A DNA stretch of 64,000 nt from Bacteroidales bacterium (GTDB lineage Bacteria; Bacteroidota; Bacteroidia; Bacteroidales; JAADJA01): assembly GCA_020438105.1 (NCBI GenBank), contig JAGQVE010000016.1, positions 1 to 64,000 on the forward strand, in the 5' to 3' direction. The notes beneath the pieces are model-generated. The model ran no database searches, was not told the origin of the DNA, and saw only the letters and a program-made list of their open reading frames with translations. This document shows, piece by piece, positions 49,574-58,759 of the stretch. Positions within the stretch are counted from its first letter, which is position 1; each line of letters opens with the position of its first letter. The translations under genes and the position numbers were made by a program.

Positions 49574-52384
49574 ATGAGCGATTTGGAAGAAATAGACGAT
49601 CTGGATCCCGAATCAGAAGACAACGAACAAGGGGAAGAGCTTCATGCCAACTTACCCGAAGATGACGATGCAGGTGCCGGGCATAAAACGATCCATTTGT
49701 CGGGGATGTATAAAAACTGGTTCCTCGACTATGCTTCTTATGTGATACTGGAGCGCGCGGTTCCCGATGTAAAAGACGGACTGAAACCGGTACAACGCCG
49801 CATTTTGCATGCGATGAAAGACCTCGACGATGGGCGTTTTAACAAAGTAGCCAACATCATCGGGCATACCATGCAGTATCATCCACACGGGGATGCTTCT
49901 ATTGGGGATGCACTCGTGCAGCTCGGACAAAAGGACCTGTTGATTGATACGCAAGGTAACTGGGGAAATATATTGACAGGAGATAGTGCTGCTGCTTCAC
50001 GTTACATCGAGGCTCGTTTGTCGAAATTTGCCAACGATGTGGTTTTTAATCCCAAAACCACTACCTGGAAATTATCATATGATGGCCGCAAAAGAGAGCC
50101 TGTAGCTCTTCCTGTGAAATTTCCCTTGCTGCTCGCGCAAGGTGTGGAGGGTATTGCCGTTGGCCTTGCTTCTAAAATCCTGCCTCATAACTTTATTGAA
50201 CTGATCGACGGTTCCATCAATATCCTGAAAGGACAGGATTTTGATTTGGTTCCTGATTTCCCAACCGGCGGTTATGCCGATGTATCCAAATACAATGATG
50301 GAAACCGCGGAGGCAGGGTGCGTGTGCGTGCTAAAATCCATCAGCTTGATAAAAAAACGCTGGTCATCACCGAAATTCCATTTGGAACGAATACAGGCAG
50401 CTTGATTGATTCCATTGTTTCTGCCAATGACAAGGGCAAGATCAAAATCAAAAAGATTGATGATAACACTGCCGAAAATGTAGAGATCATGGTGCACCTT
50501 GCACCCAATGTGTCGCCTGATCAAACCATCGACGCTTTGTATGCCTTTACCAATTGTGAGATGAGTCTTTCGCCCAATACCTGCGTGATTGACGAGGGCC
50601 GTCCTAGATTTATTGGGGTGAAAGAGGTGCTCCGCATTTCAACTCAAAATACGGTGGACCTGCTGCAAAAAGAGTTGGAAATCAGATTGGCGGAGCTTAA
50701 TGAGCAATGGCATTTTTCTTCTCTTGAAAAAATATTTATTGAAAAACGGATCTACCGGAAAATTGAGGAATGCGAAACCTGGGAAGCTGTCATTGAAGCA
50801 ATCGACAAAGGATTGAATCCATATAAAAAACTTTTTAAGCGTGAGATCACTGAGGATGATATCGTTAAACTGACAGAGATCAGGATCAAGCGTATTTCTA
50901 AATTCAATGCTTTTAAAGCCGACGAGCAGATCAAACAGATTGAGGACGAAACCGAAGAGGTGAACAATCACCTGGCGCATTTGGTGGATTATGCCATCAA
51001 TTATTACCGGCAAATCAAAAAGAAATACGGCGAAGGCAAGGAGCGTAAAACTGAACTACGGAGCTTTGATACCATTGAGGCAACAAGGGTGGCAGCCGCT
51101 TCGCAAAAATTATATGTAAACCGTGAAGAGGGTTTTGCCGGAACATCCCTGCGCCGGGACGAATATGTTTGCGATTGTTCCGACATTGACGACATCATCG
51201 TTTTCAGGGAAGATGGAACTTACCTTGTTACGAAAGTTTCGGCTAAAACATTTGTTGGCAAAGGCATTATTCACATTGATGTGTTTAACAAAAGCGATGA
51301 TCGCACCATTTACAACGTGGTTTACCGTGATGGGAAAAAGGGCGTCTGCCGGGTGAAACGTTTTGCTGTAACCAGTGTTACCCGCGACAAAGAATATGAC
51401 CTTACCAAAGGGTCAAAAGATTCAAAAGTGGTTTACTTTACAGCCAATCCAAACGGGGAGGCGGAGGTAATAAAAGTTTCATTAACGCCTAAACCCCGTA
51501 TGAAAAAAACCTCCATGGAATTCGATTTCAGTGAGCTGGACATCAAGGGCAGGGGAGCACAGGGAAACTTACTTACAAAATTTGGCGTTCGCAAAATTGT
51601 AAAACGAGAGGAAGGTGTTTCCACCCTCGGCGCCATTGATATTTGGTATGATGATACTGTGAAACGGCTCAATACCGACGATCGCGGAAAATACCTGGGA
51701 GCTTTCAAATCGGATGATAAAATTCTGACCATTCAGAAATCGGGAAATTATAAATTGATGAGCTACGATCTTGGCAATCACTTCGACGAGGAGATGTTTA
51801 TCATTGAAAAGTTTGATCCCCGCAAAATCCTGTCGGTGGTTTATTTTGATGCCTCCATCGAAAAATATTATGTTAAACGATTTACCATTGAGGATGATGT
51901 AATCGGTAAAAAGGTTGATTTTATTGATGAAGAAGCCGGTAATACTTTCCATGAAATTTCAATGGATTACAAACCTCAGCTTGAAGTGAAATTCGAAAAC
52001 GATAGCCGTGGTAATCCGGTGGAGGATGAGGTGATCAATGTTGAAGAATTTATTGGGATAAAGGGTTATAAAGCAAAAGGCAAGCGGGTTTCCAATAAAA
52101 ATACTACCAGCATCCGTTTCACTGATCCGATTCCATATGAGCCTGAACCGGATGAAGAAGAGCTTGAGGAACAAATTGAGCAAAATGAAACAGAAGAACA
52201 GGTTGTAGAACAGGGTGAATCTGAGATTGTAGAAGAAAAAGGTCTATTGGAGCCGATGGGTGAAGAACCTCCAGGAATTTCTGAGACGCAGCAAAATATA
52301 AAAGCCCCGGAAATAAATATCATTAAAAAGGTTGATAAAAATAAAGAGGATGATGCTTCTCAAATGCAATTGGATTTTGAATAA
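49574..52384 (+). CDS. parC: DNA topoisomerase IV/gyrase-like subunit A
   Basis: This is the DNA-cleaving subunit of a type II topoisomerase. The 936-residue protein opens with an acidic leader, then the winged-helix domain with YASYVILERAVPDVKDGLKP and the active-site tyrosine (Tyr144) in AAASRYIEARLSKF. The tower and coiled-coil region precede a C-terminal propeller-like part. The final 85 residues are very acidic (EPDEEELEEQIEQNETEE) and end QMQLDFE. No subunit B gene is adjacent. ParC is favoured over GyrA from Bacteroidota gene practice, not from a decisive motif. Confidence 0.9.
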   Translation: MSDLEEIDDLDPESEDNEQGEELHANLPEDDDAGAGHKTIHLSGMYKNWFLDYASYVILERAVPDVKDGLKPVQRRILHAMKDLDDGRFNKVANIIGHTMQYHPHGDASIGDALVQLGQKDLLIDTQGNWGNILTGDSAAASRYIEARLSKFANDVVFNPKTTTWKLSYDGRKREPVALPVKFPLLLAQGVEGIAVGLASKILPHNFIELIDGSINILKGQDFDLVPDFPTGGYADVSKYNDGNRGGRVRVRAKIHQLDKKTLVITEIPFGTNTGSLIDSIVSANDKGKIKIKKIDDNTAENVEIMVHLAPNVSPDQTIDALYAFTNCEMSLSPNTCVIDEGRPRFIGVKEVLRISTQNTVDLLQKELEIRLAELNEQWHFSSLEKIFIEKRIYRKIEECETWEAVIEAIDKGLNPYKKLFKREITEDDIVKLTEIRIKRISKFNAFKADEQIKQIEDETEEVNNHLAHLVDYAINYYRQIKKKYGEGKERKTELRSFDTIEATRVAAASQKLYVNREEGFAGTSLRRDEYVCDCSDIDDIIVFREDGTYLVTKVSAKTFVGKGIIHIDVFNKSDDRTIYNVVYRDGKKGVCRVKRFAVTSVTRDKEYDLTKGSKDSKVVYFTANPNGEAEVIKVSLTPKPRMKKTSMEFDFSELDIKGRGAQGNLLTKFGVRKIVKREEGVSTLGAIDIWYDDTVKRLNTDDRGKYLGAFKSDDKILTIQKSGNYKLMSYDLGNHFDEEMFIIEKFDPRKILSVVYFDASIEKYYVKRFTIEDDVIGKKVDFIDEEAGNTFHEISMDYKPQLEVKFENDSRGNPVEDEVINVEEFIGIKGYKAKGKRVSNKNTTSIRFTDPIPYEPEPDEEELEEQIEQNETEEQVVEQGESEIVEEKGLLEPMGEEPPGISETQQNIKAPEINIIKKVDKNKEDDASQMQLDFE

Positions 52385-52408
52385 CAACTAAAAACCTGGT
52401 CCCGTAAA

Positions 52409-53632
52409 ATGGAAAACAAAAATATCATACAAGTTTCGGAAAGCGCTAAATGGATAGGTGTACTGGATTACGACATTGTAACTTTTGATGTGGTAATGGA
52501 AACCAAATACGGCACTACCTACAATTCCTTTTTCATTGATGCTGAAAAAAAGACCATTGTTGATACCTGCAAGGAAAAATATTGGGATCAATACCTGGAA
52601 AAGATCAAAGCGGTGGGAGACCCTGAAGAAATTGAGTATATCGTTGTAAACCATACTGAGCCTGACCACTCAGGCAATATTCGGAATTTGCTTAAAATTG
52701 CACCCAATGCACAGGTTGTTGGAAGTGGTAATGCCATTCGCTACCTGAAGGATATGATCGGACCTGAATTTCCGCACATGGTGGTTAAACATGGTCAGAG
52801 CCTGGATATCGGTGGTAAAACCCTGCAATTTATCGGGGCGCCCAATCTGCACTGGCCTGATTCGATCTACACCTACCTCAAAGAGGAACAGGTGCTGTTT
52901 ACCTGTGATTCGTTTGGTTGCCATTTTTGTCATGAAGAGATGTTCGACGACAAGGTTGGAAATTTTGATGATGCCTTCAAATACTATTACGATGTAATTT
53001 TGAAGCCTTTCAGTAAATTCATGCTGAAGGCCATTGATAAAATCAAGCCGCTGGAAATTAAAGTAATTTGTCCGGGTCATGGCCCGATCCTTCGCAGTAA
53101 CTGGAAAAAATATGTCGACATTTCGGAGGAGTATGCTAAAAAGGCCGTTGAGTATCCTGAGAAACACCGTGTTTTTATTCCTTATGTTTCGGCTTACCAC
53201 AAAACCGGTTTGATTGCCGAAAAAATTGCAGAAGGTATCCAACAGGTCAGCAGTGTGGAAGTGGTGGTGCAGGATATCGAAACCGTTTCAATGGGCGACC
53301 TGGATGAGCAGATCACACGCAGTTCGGCAATTATCGTAGGATCACCAACGATAAATCAAAATATTTTGATGCCCATTTATAAACTGTTTGCATTGATCAA
53401 TCCGTTGAGGGATAAGGGGAAATTGGCCGGAGCATTTGGCTCTTTTGGCTGGAGTGGTGAAAATAAGCAAATGATCGAGTCCAATTTGAAAAACCTCAAA
53501 CTCAATATTTTTGATGAAGGCATTTTTGTAAAATTCACCCCGGATGCTGAAGAAGAGCAGCGATGCATTCAATGGGGAATTGATTTTGCAAACGCGATGC
53601 TGAAACAGCAATCTGAAACAGCGCCGGCCTGA
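52409..53632 (+). CDS. FprA-type flavodiiron protein
   Basis: The 407-residue protein reduces oxygen or nitric oxide. Its N-terminal metallo-beta-lactamase-like domain has the di-iron motif HTEPDH (residues 82-87), DSFGCHF and CPGHGPILR. The C-terminal flavodoxin domain (about residue 255 on) has the FMN loops SPTINQN and GSFGWSGENKQM. It lies 24 bases after parC and may share its transcript. It probably protects an anaerobic or microaerobic cell. The stop is TGA. Confidence 0.94.
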   Translation: MENKNIIQVSESAKWIGVLDYDIVTFDVVMETKYGTTYNSFFIDAEKKTIVDTCKEKYWDQYLEKIKAVGDPEEIEYIVVNHTEPDHSGNIRNLLKIAPNAQVVGSGNAIRYLKDMIGPEFPHMVVKHGQSLDIGGKTLQFIGAPNLHWPDSIYTYLKEEQVLFTCDSFGCHFCHEEMFDDKVGNFDDAFKYYYDVILKPFSKFMLKAIDKIKPLEIKVICPGHGPILRSNWKKYVDISEEYAKKAVEYPEKHRVFIPYVSAYHKTGLIAEKIAEGIQQVSSVEVVVQDIETVSMGDLDEQITRSSAIIVGSPTINQNILMPIYKLFALINPLRDKGKLAGAFGSFGWSGENKQMIESNLKNLKLNIFDEGIFVKFTPDAEEEQRCIQWGIDFANAMLKQQSETAPA

Positions 53633-53669
53633 TAATTTCAGCAGGCCGTTATTCGTTCCCAATTGTAAT

Positions 53670-54500
53670 ATGAAAAAACGCTTTGTTCCCATATTTTACC
53701 TTCTTGCTTTTCTTTCACTCGTTTCGTGTTACCCGGAATATAAGCTGGCACACACCTTTATCAAATCCGACAAGGACATCTCCGTGATGGTTTTGCCAAC
53801 CTATGTTGTGTTTAAGGATAACCTCAAAACCGGCGAAGTAAAAGGACTTAAAAAAATGAGTGAAACAGAGGCTGATTCAGCACTTTTGGCCAATTCCATT
53901 TTTTTAAAGGATATTTCCGATTCTATTTTTCTTGAGCGGTTTACCAACAGCTTCCTCATTGAGTTGGAAGCGCTGGGAATAAAGGTTTACAATGAATCCT
54001 ATGCTGACAGCTTTTTGTACCTGCCATCCGAAGCATACATTATCAATGTGGCGCAAATCCTGCTCGAAGAGCATTATAACCGGCATGAGGATAAAGAAAC
54101 GATTGGTGAATATGAGTATTTCAAAACCGTAGATCAAAACGCACTGACTTACAATTTTTGGTTCGAATTTACGCAGGTTAGGAATGAAAAAACCCCACCG
54201 AAATTATTTTACACTTCTGAAACCATCAATGATCTGGTAAATGGTTATTTTGTCGAGAATCCCTTTACCGGATCGGTGAAATACAAATATTCGGTGAGTG
54301 AAATTGACCTGGATATTATTTATGAATATGCAGAGATCCTGGGTCAGCGATATGCAGGCTATTTTTACGATTACCTCATGAATGGCTTCATTTATTATAA
54401 CTGGACACAAAAACGAGAACCTTATTTTTGGATGCATTATAAAAGGTATAACAATACCCTGGATCCGGATGATGATGCGCGGTTTATGGAGATGGAATAG
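53670..54500 (+). CDS. Lipoprotein of unknown function
   Basis: The 276-residue protein has a lipobox signal peptide (MKKRFVPIFYLLAFLSLVSC, Cys20). The mature region is acidic and aromatic, with FTNSFLIELEALGIKVYNES, YIINVAQILLEEHYNRHED and, near the end, YAGYFYDYLMNGFIYYNWTQ. I do not recognise a family. It starts 37 bases after the flavodiiron gene and ends in a strong bidirectional terminator. Confidence 0.7.
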   Translation: MKKRFVPIFYLLAFLSLVSCYPEYKLAHTFIKSDKDISVMVLPTYVVFKDNLKTGEVKGLKKMSETEADSALLANSIFLKDISDSIFLERFTNSFLIELEALGIKVYNESYADSFLYLPSEAYIINVAQILLEEHYNRHEDKETIGEYEYFKTVDQNALTYNFWFEFTQVRNEKTPPKLFYTSETINDLVNGYFVENPFTGSVKYKYSVSEIDLDIIYEYAEILGQRYAGYFYDYLMNGFIYYNWTQKREPYFWMHYKRYNNTLDPDDDARFMEME

Positions 54501-54515
54501 CTATTAAATTAAAAC

Positions 54516-54546
54516 AGAAAAGCCGGGTTCAAAACCCGGCTTTTCT
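54516..54546. terminator. Bidirectional terminator
   Basis: AGAAAAGCCGGGTT and ACCCGGCTTTTCT form a long hairpin between the plus-strand lipoprotein and the minus-strand DUF1573 gene. Confidence 0.92.
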
Positions 54547-54572
54547 TGTAGTCTTTATATAATATCTAAATG

Positions 54573-55121
54573 TTATCTGTTAATCGGTGCTCCGTCGTTT
54601 TCCACTTTTTTCTCAGGCATAGAAGTCGCAGAAGCTGCTTCTACCTTTCCTTTGATCTTCAGATTGATCGGAGACTGTTTAGCATTTGAATACACGTAGA
54701 TGGTTTTGTTTATTATTCCTACCTTTTTGGTGTTATACTTGACGACTATCTCAGCAGAATCACCAGGTAATACAGGCTGCCGTGGCCATGCTGGAATTGT
54801 GCAACCTCAGCTCGACCGGACATTGGAAAGAATTAAAGGCTCTTTCCCTGTATTGGTAAATTTAAATGTACAACTCCCATCTGAATCTGAGGTGATGGTT
54901 CCATAATCATGAACCAACTTATCAAATTCAATATCAGGTGCATTCGGATTATCCGCCTGCGGATTGGTTTGCTCTGCCCGCTGCTGTTCCATTTTCTCCT
55001 TGGCTATTTTGTTTTGCTCAACCGCACTCTTAGGAGCATCCGATTTTGCATTTTCCACCTGGGCACTGACGGAAAATGCAACAAAACAAAGCAGGAGAAG
55101 TGTTGAAATTGTTTTGTTCAT
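54573..55121 (-). CDS. DUF1573 protein with in-frame TGA at conserved Cys
   Basis: The frame encodes a signal peptide (MNKTISTLLLLCFVAFSVSAQ), a charged linker, and one DUF1573 domain. The domain reads FDKLVHDYGTITSDSDG, FTNTGKEPLILSNVRSS, then TGA at codon 105, then GCTIPAWPRQPVLPGDSAE, IVVKYNTKKVGIINKTIYVY and LKIKGKV before a TAA stop at 54573. Relatives have SCGCT at this place, so TGA replaces the first cysteine of the C-G-C motif. All 77 codons after it are open and match the family, so decay has not begun. The product is either a 182-residue selenoprotein or a 104-residue truncated peptide. A -7-like TACATTTG lies at 55163-55156. Confidence 0.8.
54774..54807 (-). other. Possible stem-loop just after the TGA of the DUF1573 gene
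   Basis: On the minus strand AGGTTGC (starting with the A of TGA) can pair with GCAGCCT over seven pairs, one of them G-T. The 20-base interior can form a small CCA-GCA-TGG hairpin whose loop begins 16 bases after the TGA. The position fits a bacterial SECIS, but the upper stem is only three pairs, so this is weak. Confidence 0.25.
54807..54809 (-). other. In-frame TGA at the conserved Cys codon of DUF1573
   Basis: Codons on the minus strand are CGG TCG AGC TGA GGT TGC ACA, i.e. R-S-S-stop-G-C-T. A single base separates TGA from TGC or TGT. Confidence 0.85.
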
Positions 55122-55278
55122 TTTTTTTGAATAGGTTATTTTTTCAATGAATGCTCAAATGTATTCATTAATTAAATAGAATTAGCTCCTTTAACATAAA
55201 TTTACGATTGTAAATGAAATGTAAATCATACTTTTCCGCGGCAATATTAAGGTTACTAAAAATACGGTAATCATCGTA

Positions 55279-55309
55279 TTGAAACACCAATTCCCTGCCC
55301 GTAGCTTTG
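55279..55309 (+). promoter_or_regulatory. Promoter for the barrel gene at 55333
   Basis: TTG (55279-55281), a 20-base spacer and TAGCTTTG (55302-55309) match the phylum consensus. The start codon follows 23 bases later. Confidence 0.55.
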
Positions 55310-55332
55310 CATGAACTTAAAAACAACTCATC

Positions 55333-56133
55333 ATGAAAAGCTTTTTTTACCTGCTTGTAATTTTTATTACTGCTACACTTATCGGTAATTCTCAAACACT
55401 TGACGATTTTGAATTTATGGGTGAATACTACGCCGACGAACTCTATTTAGGTTTTGCGGTTTCGAGCAGCCATGTTACCAACAACGAGGCCCCTTACCCT
55501 GAGCATCATAAGCTTGATGGAATTTCAGGGGAATTGACCATGCGCTACATGCGTGCTGAAAAAGGAGAGATTAGCTGGCGATGGCAACATAAGCTTATCG
55601 GGGATATGACCATTTTTATGACTGAAGTGGCCAAAGGCAATACCCATCTTGTGGAGCGTGGCGAAAATACAGGTTTCAGTTGCGGATTACTGGGCTGGTG
55701 GAACTGGACCATGAATGTTCATGAACCTAAAAAGTACATGATCTCCGTGGGTGCCAATTTCCATGATTATTTCCTCGGATCCACCTACCAGGTTGATTCT
55801 CTTCCCGCATCAAGCGATCGGGTAAGCCTGGAGCCGCAGGGTTATTATTTTGCCATAGGTCCTACAATTTATGGTCAATATGTTTTAAACAAATATGTGG
55901 TGCTGGAGGCGGGGGTATCCTATTCAATACCATTTTGGCGGGCCGTTTCACTGGATTATGCCATCGTGGATAACGATTATCCGAATCCCCATTTCGGTCA
56001 AATTAATATTGAAGCCATTTCAAAATGGGGCCTGTATGCCGGTATTAATTATAACTGGCTGATCAATCGCGGAGATTTACCAAACAATGTAAAACGCCTG
56101 GATTTAACCTTTGGATTTCGTTTCAGGGTTTGA
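55333..56133 (+). CDS. Secreted protein, probable outer-membrane barrel
   Basis: The 266-residue protein has a signal peptide ending IGNSQT. The mature part is rich in aromatic, alternating strands such as YYFAIGPTIYGQYVLNKYVV, WGLYAGINYNWLI and a final strand LTFGFRFRV ending in an aromatic-x-Val pattern typical of barrel termini. The exact family is not recognised. Its last 30 bases overlap the end of the convergent queG gene, so each stop lies inside the other gene. The stop is TGA. Confidence 0.7.
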   Translation: MKSFFYLLVIFITATLIGNSQTLDDFEFMGEYYADELYLGFAVSSSHVTNNEAPYPEHHKLDGISGELTMRYMRAEKGEISWRWQHKLIGDMTIFMTEVAKGNTHLVERGENTGFSCGLLGWWNWTMNVHEPKKYMISVGANFHDYFLGSTYQVDSLPASSDRVSLEPQGYYFAIGPTIYGQYVLNKYVVLEAGVSYSIPFWRAVSLDYAIVDNDYPNPHFGQINIEAISKWGLYAGINYNWLINRGDLPNNVKRLDLTFGFRFRV

Positions 56134-57066
56134 TGACTGATCATGCTCCGAAATGAAATGAATATTCCGCTTTAATCCTGAATACCGTGTTCTGTTTACA
56201 GCCGAATTTTTGAAAAGTGTTTTAAACTGGAGCTTTGTAAAATTGTTCCAATCTTCTTTTCGCAACGATTGCAACAAATCAACCGGGTTAAAGGCGGGTT
56301 CATTGTGTGGTTCCGACAGGCGATTCCAGGGGCATACATCCTGGCAGATATCACATCCGAAAATCCAATCTTTGAATTTAGCAGGATCATCTTCGGGTAA
56401 TGTTTCACCCCGGTATTCAATGGTTTGATAGGAGATACATTTGTTTGAATCCAACCCGTACAGATCGAGCGCATTGGTTGGGCAGGAATCAATACAGCGG
56501 GTGCAGCCTCCGCAATGATTGGGGACAAATTGTTCATTGTACTCAAGTTCAAGATCGGTGATGATCTCACTGATAAAAAAGAATGATCCTTGCTCTTTGG
56601 TGATCAAGCAGGTATTTTTCCCGATCCAGCCCAAACCGGCCCTGGCGGCCCAGCTTCTTTCCAGCAACGGTGCAGAATCCACAAAGGCCCGTGCTGAAAA
56701 ATCACCTGCTTTGGATTTGATATTGTCGATCAGAATTTTCAATTTATCCTTGATCACAAAATGGTAATCTTTCCCGTAGGCGTATTTGGAAATTTTGTAG
56801 TTGTCTTCAGCCGTTATTTCCTTTCCCGGGAAATAGTTATAAAGTAAAACGATAACCGATTTGGCCCCTTCCATGAGTTTGGTCGGGTCGGTTCTTTTTC
56901 CAAAATGGTTTTCCATCCAATTCATGGTGCCATGCCGACCTTCCTCCAGCCATTTTTTTAGTCGTACTCGCTCCTCATGTAGCTCTTCGGCGCGCGCAAT
57001 TCCGCACTTGTAAAAGCCCAGTTCCAGTGCCGTTTTTTGGATGTATCCTGTGATTTCCGCTTTCAT
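56104..57066 (-). CDS. queG: Epoxyqueuosine reductase
   Basis: QueG performs the last step of queuosine tRNA modification, reducing epoxyqueuosine with a cobalamin cofactor and two 4Fe-4S clusters. At 320 residues it has the expected length. The conserved DSAPLLERSWAARAGLGWIG and the ferredoxin-like clusters CGGCTRCIDSCPTNAL and CDICQDVCPW are present. Its ATG overlaps the TGA of the upstream gene (ATGA), indicating coupled translation. The adenosyltransferase at 4842 is a separate B12 link. Confidence 0.95.
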   Translation of the reverse strand: MKAEITGYIQKTALELGFYKCGIARAEELHEERVRLKKWLEEGRHGTMNWMENHFGKRTDPTKLMEGAKSVIVLLYNYFPGKEITAEDNYKISKYAYGKDYHFVIKDKLKILIDNIKSKAGDFSARAFVDSAPLLERSWAARAGLGWIGKNTCLITKEQGSFFFISEIITDLELEYNEQFVPNHCGGCTRCIDSCPTNALDLYGLDSNKCISYQTIEYRGETLPEDDPAKFKDWIFGCDICQDVCPWNRLSEPHNEPAFNPVDLLQSLRKEDWNNFTKLQFKTLFKNSAVNRTRYSGLKRNIHFISEHDQSSNPETKSKG

Positions 57067-58745
57067 TTACAAAGCGAATTTACAAAATCAAGGGTCTCCA
57101 GCTGATTTTTTCCGGTCAATCCTATTTTTAATGCATTTCTGAAATCGGCGCAGGCATTTTCATTTTGACCTTGCTCAAGATAGATTTTACCCCGGTTATA
57201 ATAAATTTCAGGATTTACCGGATTGAGCCGAAGTGCTTTGTTTAGGTGATTCATTGCAAGTTCAAGGTCGCCGGTTTGGCGGTAAGTAAAGCCAAGGCTC
57301 AGATGCGCATATTCTCCATCAGGATTTAGTTCCAGGGATTTGGTATAAGCCTTAATTGATGCGTCGTAGTTTCCCCTCAGAAGCTGAACATGCCCAAATT
57401 GGTCATAGGTTTTATAATACGCCGGATGTATTTCAATTGAACGGCTGTAATCGTTAATTGCTTTTTCATATTCACCAACCTCAGTGTAAATATTTCCCCG
57501 TTGCAACAATGCCAGGAATGATTCACCCCTTACTTCAATTACATGGTCCCAAAGTGAAAAACTGCTTTTCCAGACTTTAGCCTGATTGTGTGTTTTTAAT
57601 CCGAGGAACCCCAGCCAAATTGTAAAAACCGTGTAAATTAAAAATTGACCAGCGCTGTTTTTAAGCATTTGACGCATTTTATACATCAGGTATGCAATGA
57701 TTACAAATAATCCAATTGAAGAAACATAGGCATATCGCTCCGACGCAAGTACCGGTTCGCCCGGAGGGATTAAAAAGAAAAGAATGGCTTCCAGAAAAAA
57801 GAGGGCACCGAAGATCAGTATTCGCGATTTCAGTTTTAGCAAGAGGATTATTGCTGTTACGTAAACCAAAAAATGGATCAAACATTCAACAATTATAGCA
57901 GTAGATATTGATAAAGGAAGCGGATTGTAAACAGCCAGCGTATTGGGCCAAATGGTTTTATACAGGTAATACATTAGTCCCTTTGAAGCCAATAGCAAGC
58001 GCATCGGGATGGATAGGTTTGAATAATTTGCCAGTGATCCAAAATCCCGGTGGAAATAAATATTGCCTAATCCAAATAACAGTGCTAAAATCAGTAGGGG
58101 GATTTTTTCAATTATAACTTTTCTGCCGAACAGTTTCCGGCCATGATAATAGTCAATTAAAATTAGCAACAGCGGTAAAACCACGGCACTCACCTTTGAA
58201 ATCAATGCCAGTATGAAAAACAGCATTGTAAGGGCATAATATTTTCTTTTTTCGCTTTGCCGGAAATTAAGGTAAAAGATCAATGCAATTAAAAAGAAAA
58301 AGGTGTATAGTACATCCTTTCGTTCTGTTATCCAGGCTACCGATTCAACATGGATGGGATGCAAGCCAAATAGCAACGCAACAAGCAGGGCACTGATCCG
58401 GTTTTTAAATAACTTTCTGATGAAAATAAAAACCAGCAGAGTATTTGCAAGGTGGAGGATTAAATTGGTAAGGTGAAAATAGTAGGGATTCAGTCCGTGA
58501 AAACTATAGTCGATGGCCAGAGAAGCCAGTATTAAGGGTTGGTAAAGGCCCTGAAATGGTTGAGTGAACCAAAGCTGAAAATGATGAAAATTAAACGTCC
58601 TGATCAACGGATTTTCAGTAACATAAAGTGGATCGTCCCAATTGGTAAACCCGTTATTTAAAACCGGGCTGTATGCAATAAAAGTCAGGAGTAAAATGAT
58701 AGTTGCCTGGTAAACCGGCCCGATATATTGCTTGCCTGTTTTCAT
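57063..58745 (-). CDS. TMTC-like polytopic protein with TPR repeats
   Basis: The 560-residue protein has about ten hydrophobic segments in the first 380 residues. The motif NNGFTNWDDPLYVTENP and the loops GLHPIHVESVAWITERKDVL and LISKVSAVVLPLLLILIDYY are hallmarks of the TMTC-like glycosyltransferase fold. About four TPR units follow (EVGEYEKAINDYSRSIEIHP, RGNYDASIKAYTKSLELNP). The family includes protein O-mannosyltransferases in animals, while bacterial roles are largely untested. It lies 14 bases after ruvB and overlaps queG by four bases. Confidence 0.85.
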   Translation of the reverse strand: MKTGKQYIGPVYQATIILLLTFIAYSPVLNNGFTNWDDPLYVTENPLIRTFNFHHFQLWFTQPFQGLYQPLILASLAIDYSFHGLNPYYFHLTNLILHLANTLLVFIFIRKLFKNRISALLVALLFGLHPIHVESVAWITERKDVLYTFFFLIALIFYLNFRQSEKRKYYALTMLFFILALISKVSAVVLPLLLILIDYYHGRKLFGRKVIIEKIPLLILALLFGLGNIYFHRDFGSLANYSNLSIPMRLLLASKGLMYYLYKTIWPNTLAVYNPLPLSISTAIIVECLIHFLVYVTAIILLLKLKSRILIFGALFFLEAILFFLIPPGEPVLASERYAYVSSIGLFVIIAYLMYKMRQMLKNSAGQFLIYTVFTIWLGFLGLKTHNQAKVWKSSFSLWDHVIEVRGESFLALLQRGNIYTEVGEYEKAINDYSRSIEIHPAYYKTYDQFGHVQLLRGNYDASIKAYTKSLELNPDGEYAHLSLGFTYRQTGDLELAMNHLNKALRLNPVNPEIYYNRGKIYLEQGQNENACADFRNALKIGLTGKNQLETLDFVNSLCK

Positions 58746-58759
58746 GGGGCAGCACGAAT

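Noticed and set aside
54700..54906. Plus-strand open frame of 68 codons opposite DUF1573
   Set aside because: The minus strand carries recognisable DUF1573 sequence on both sides of the TGA.
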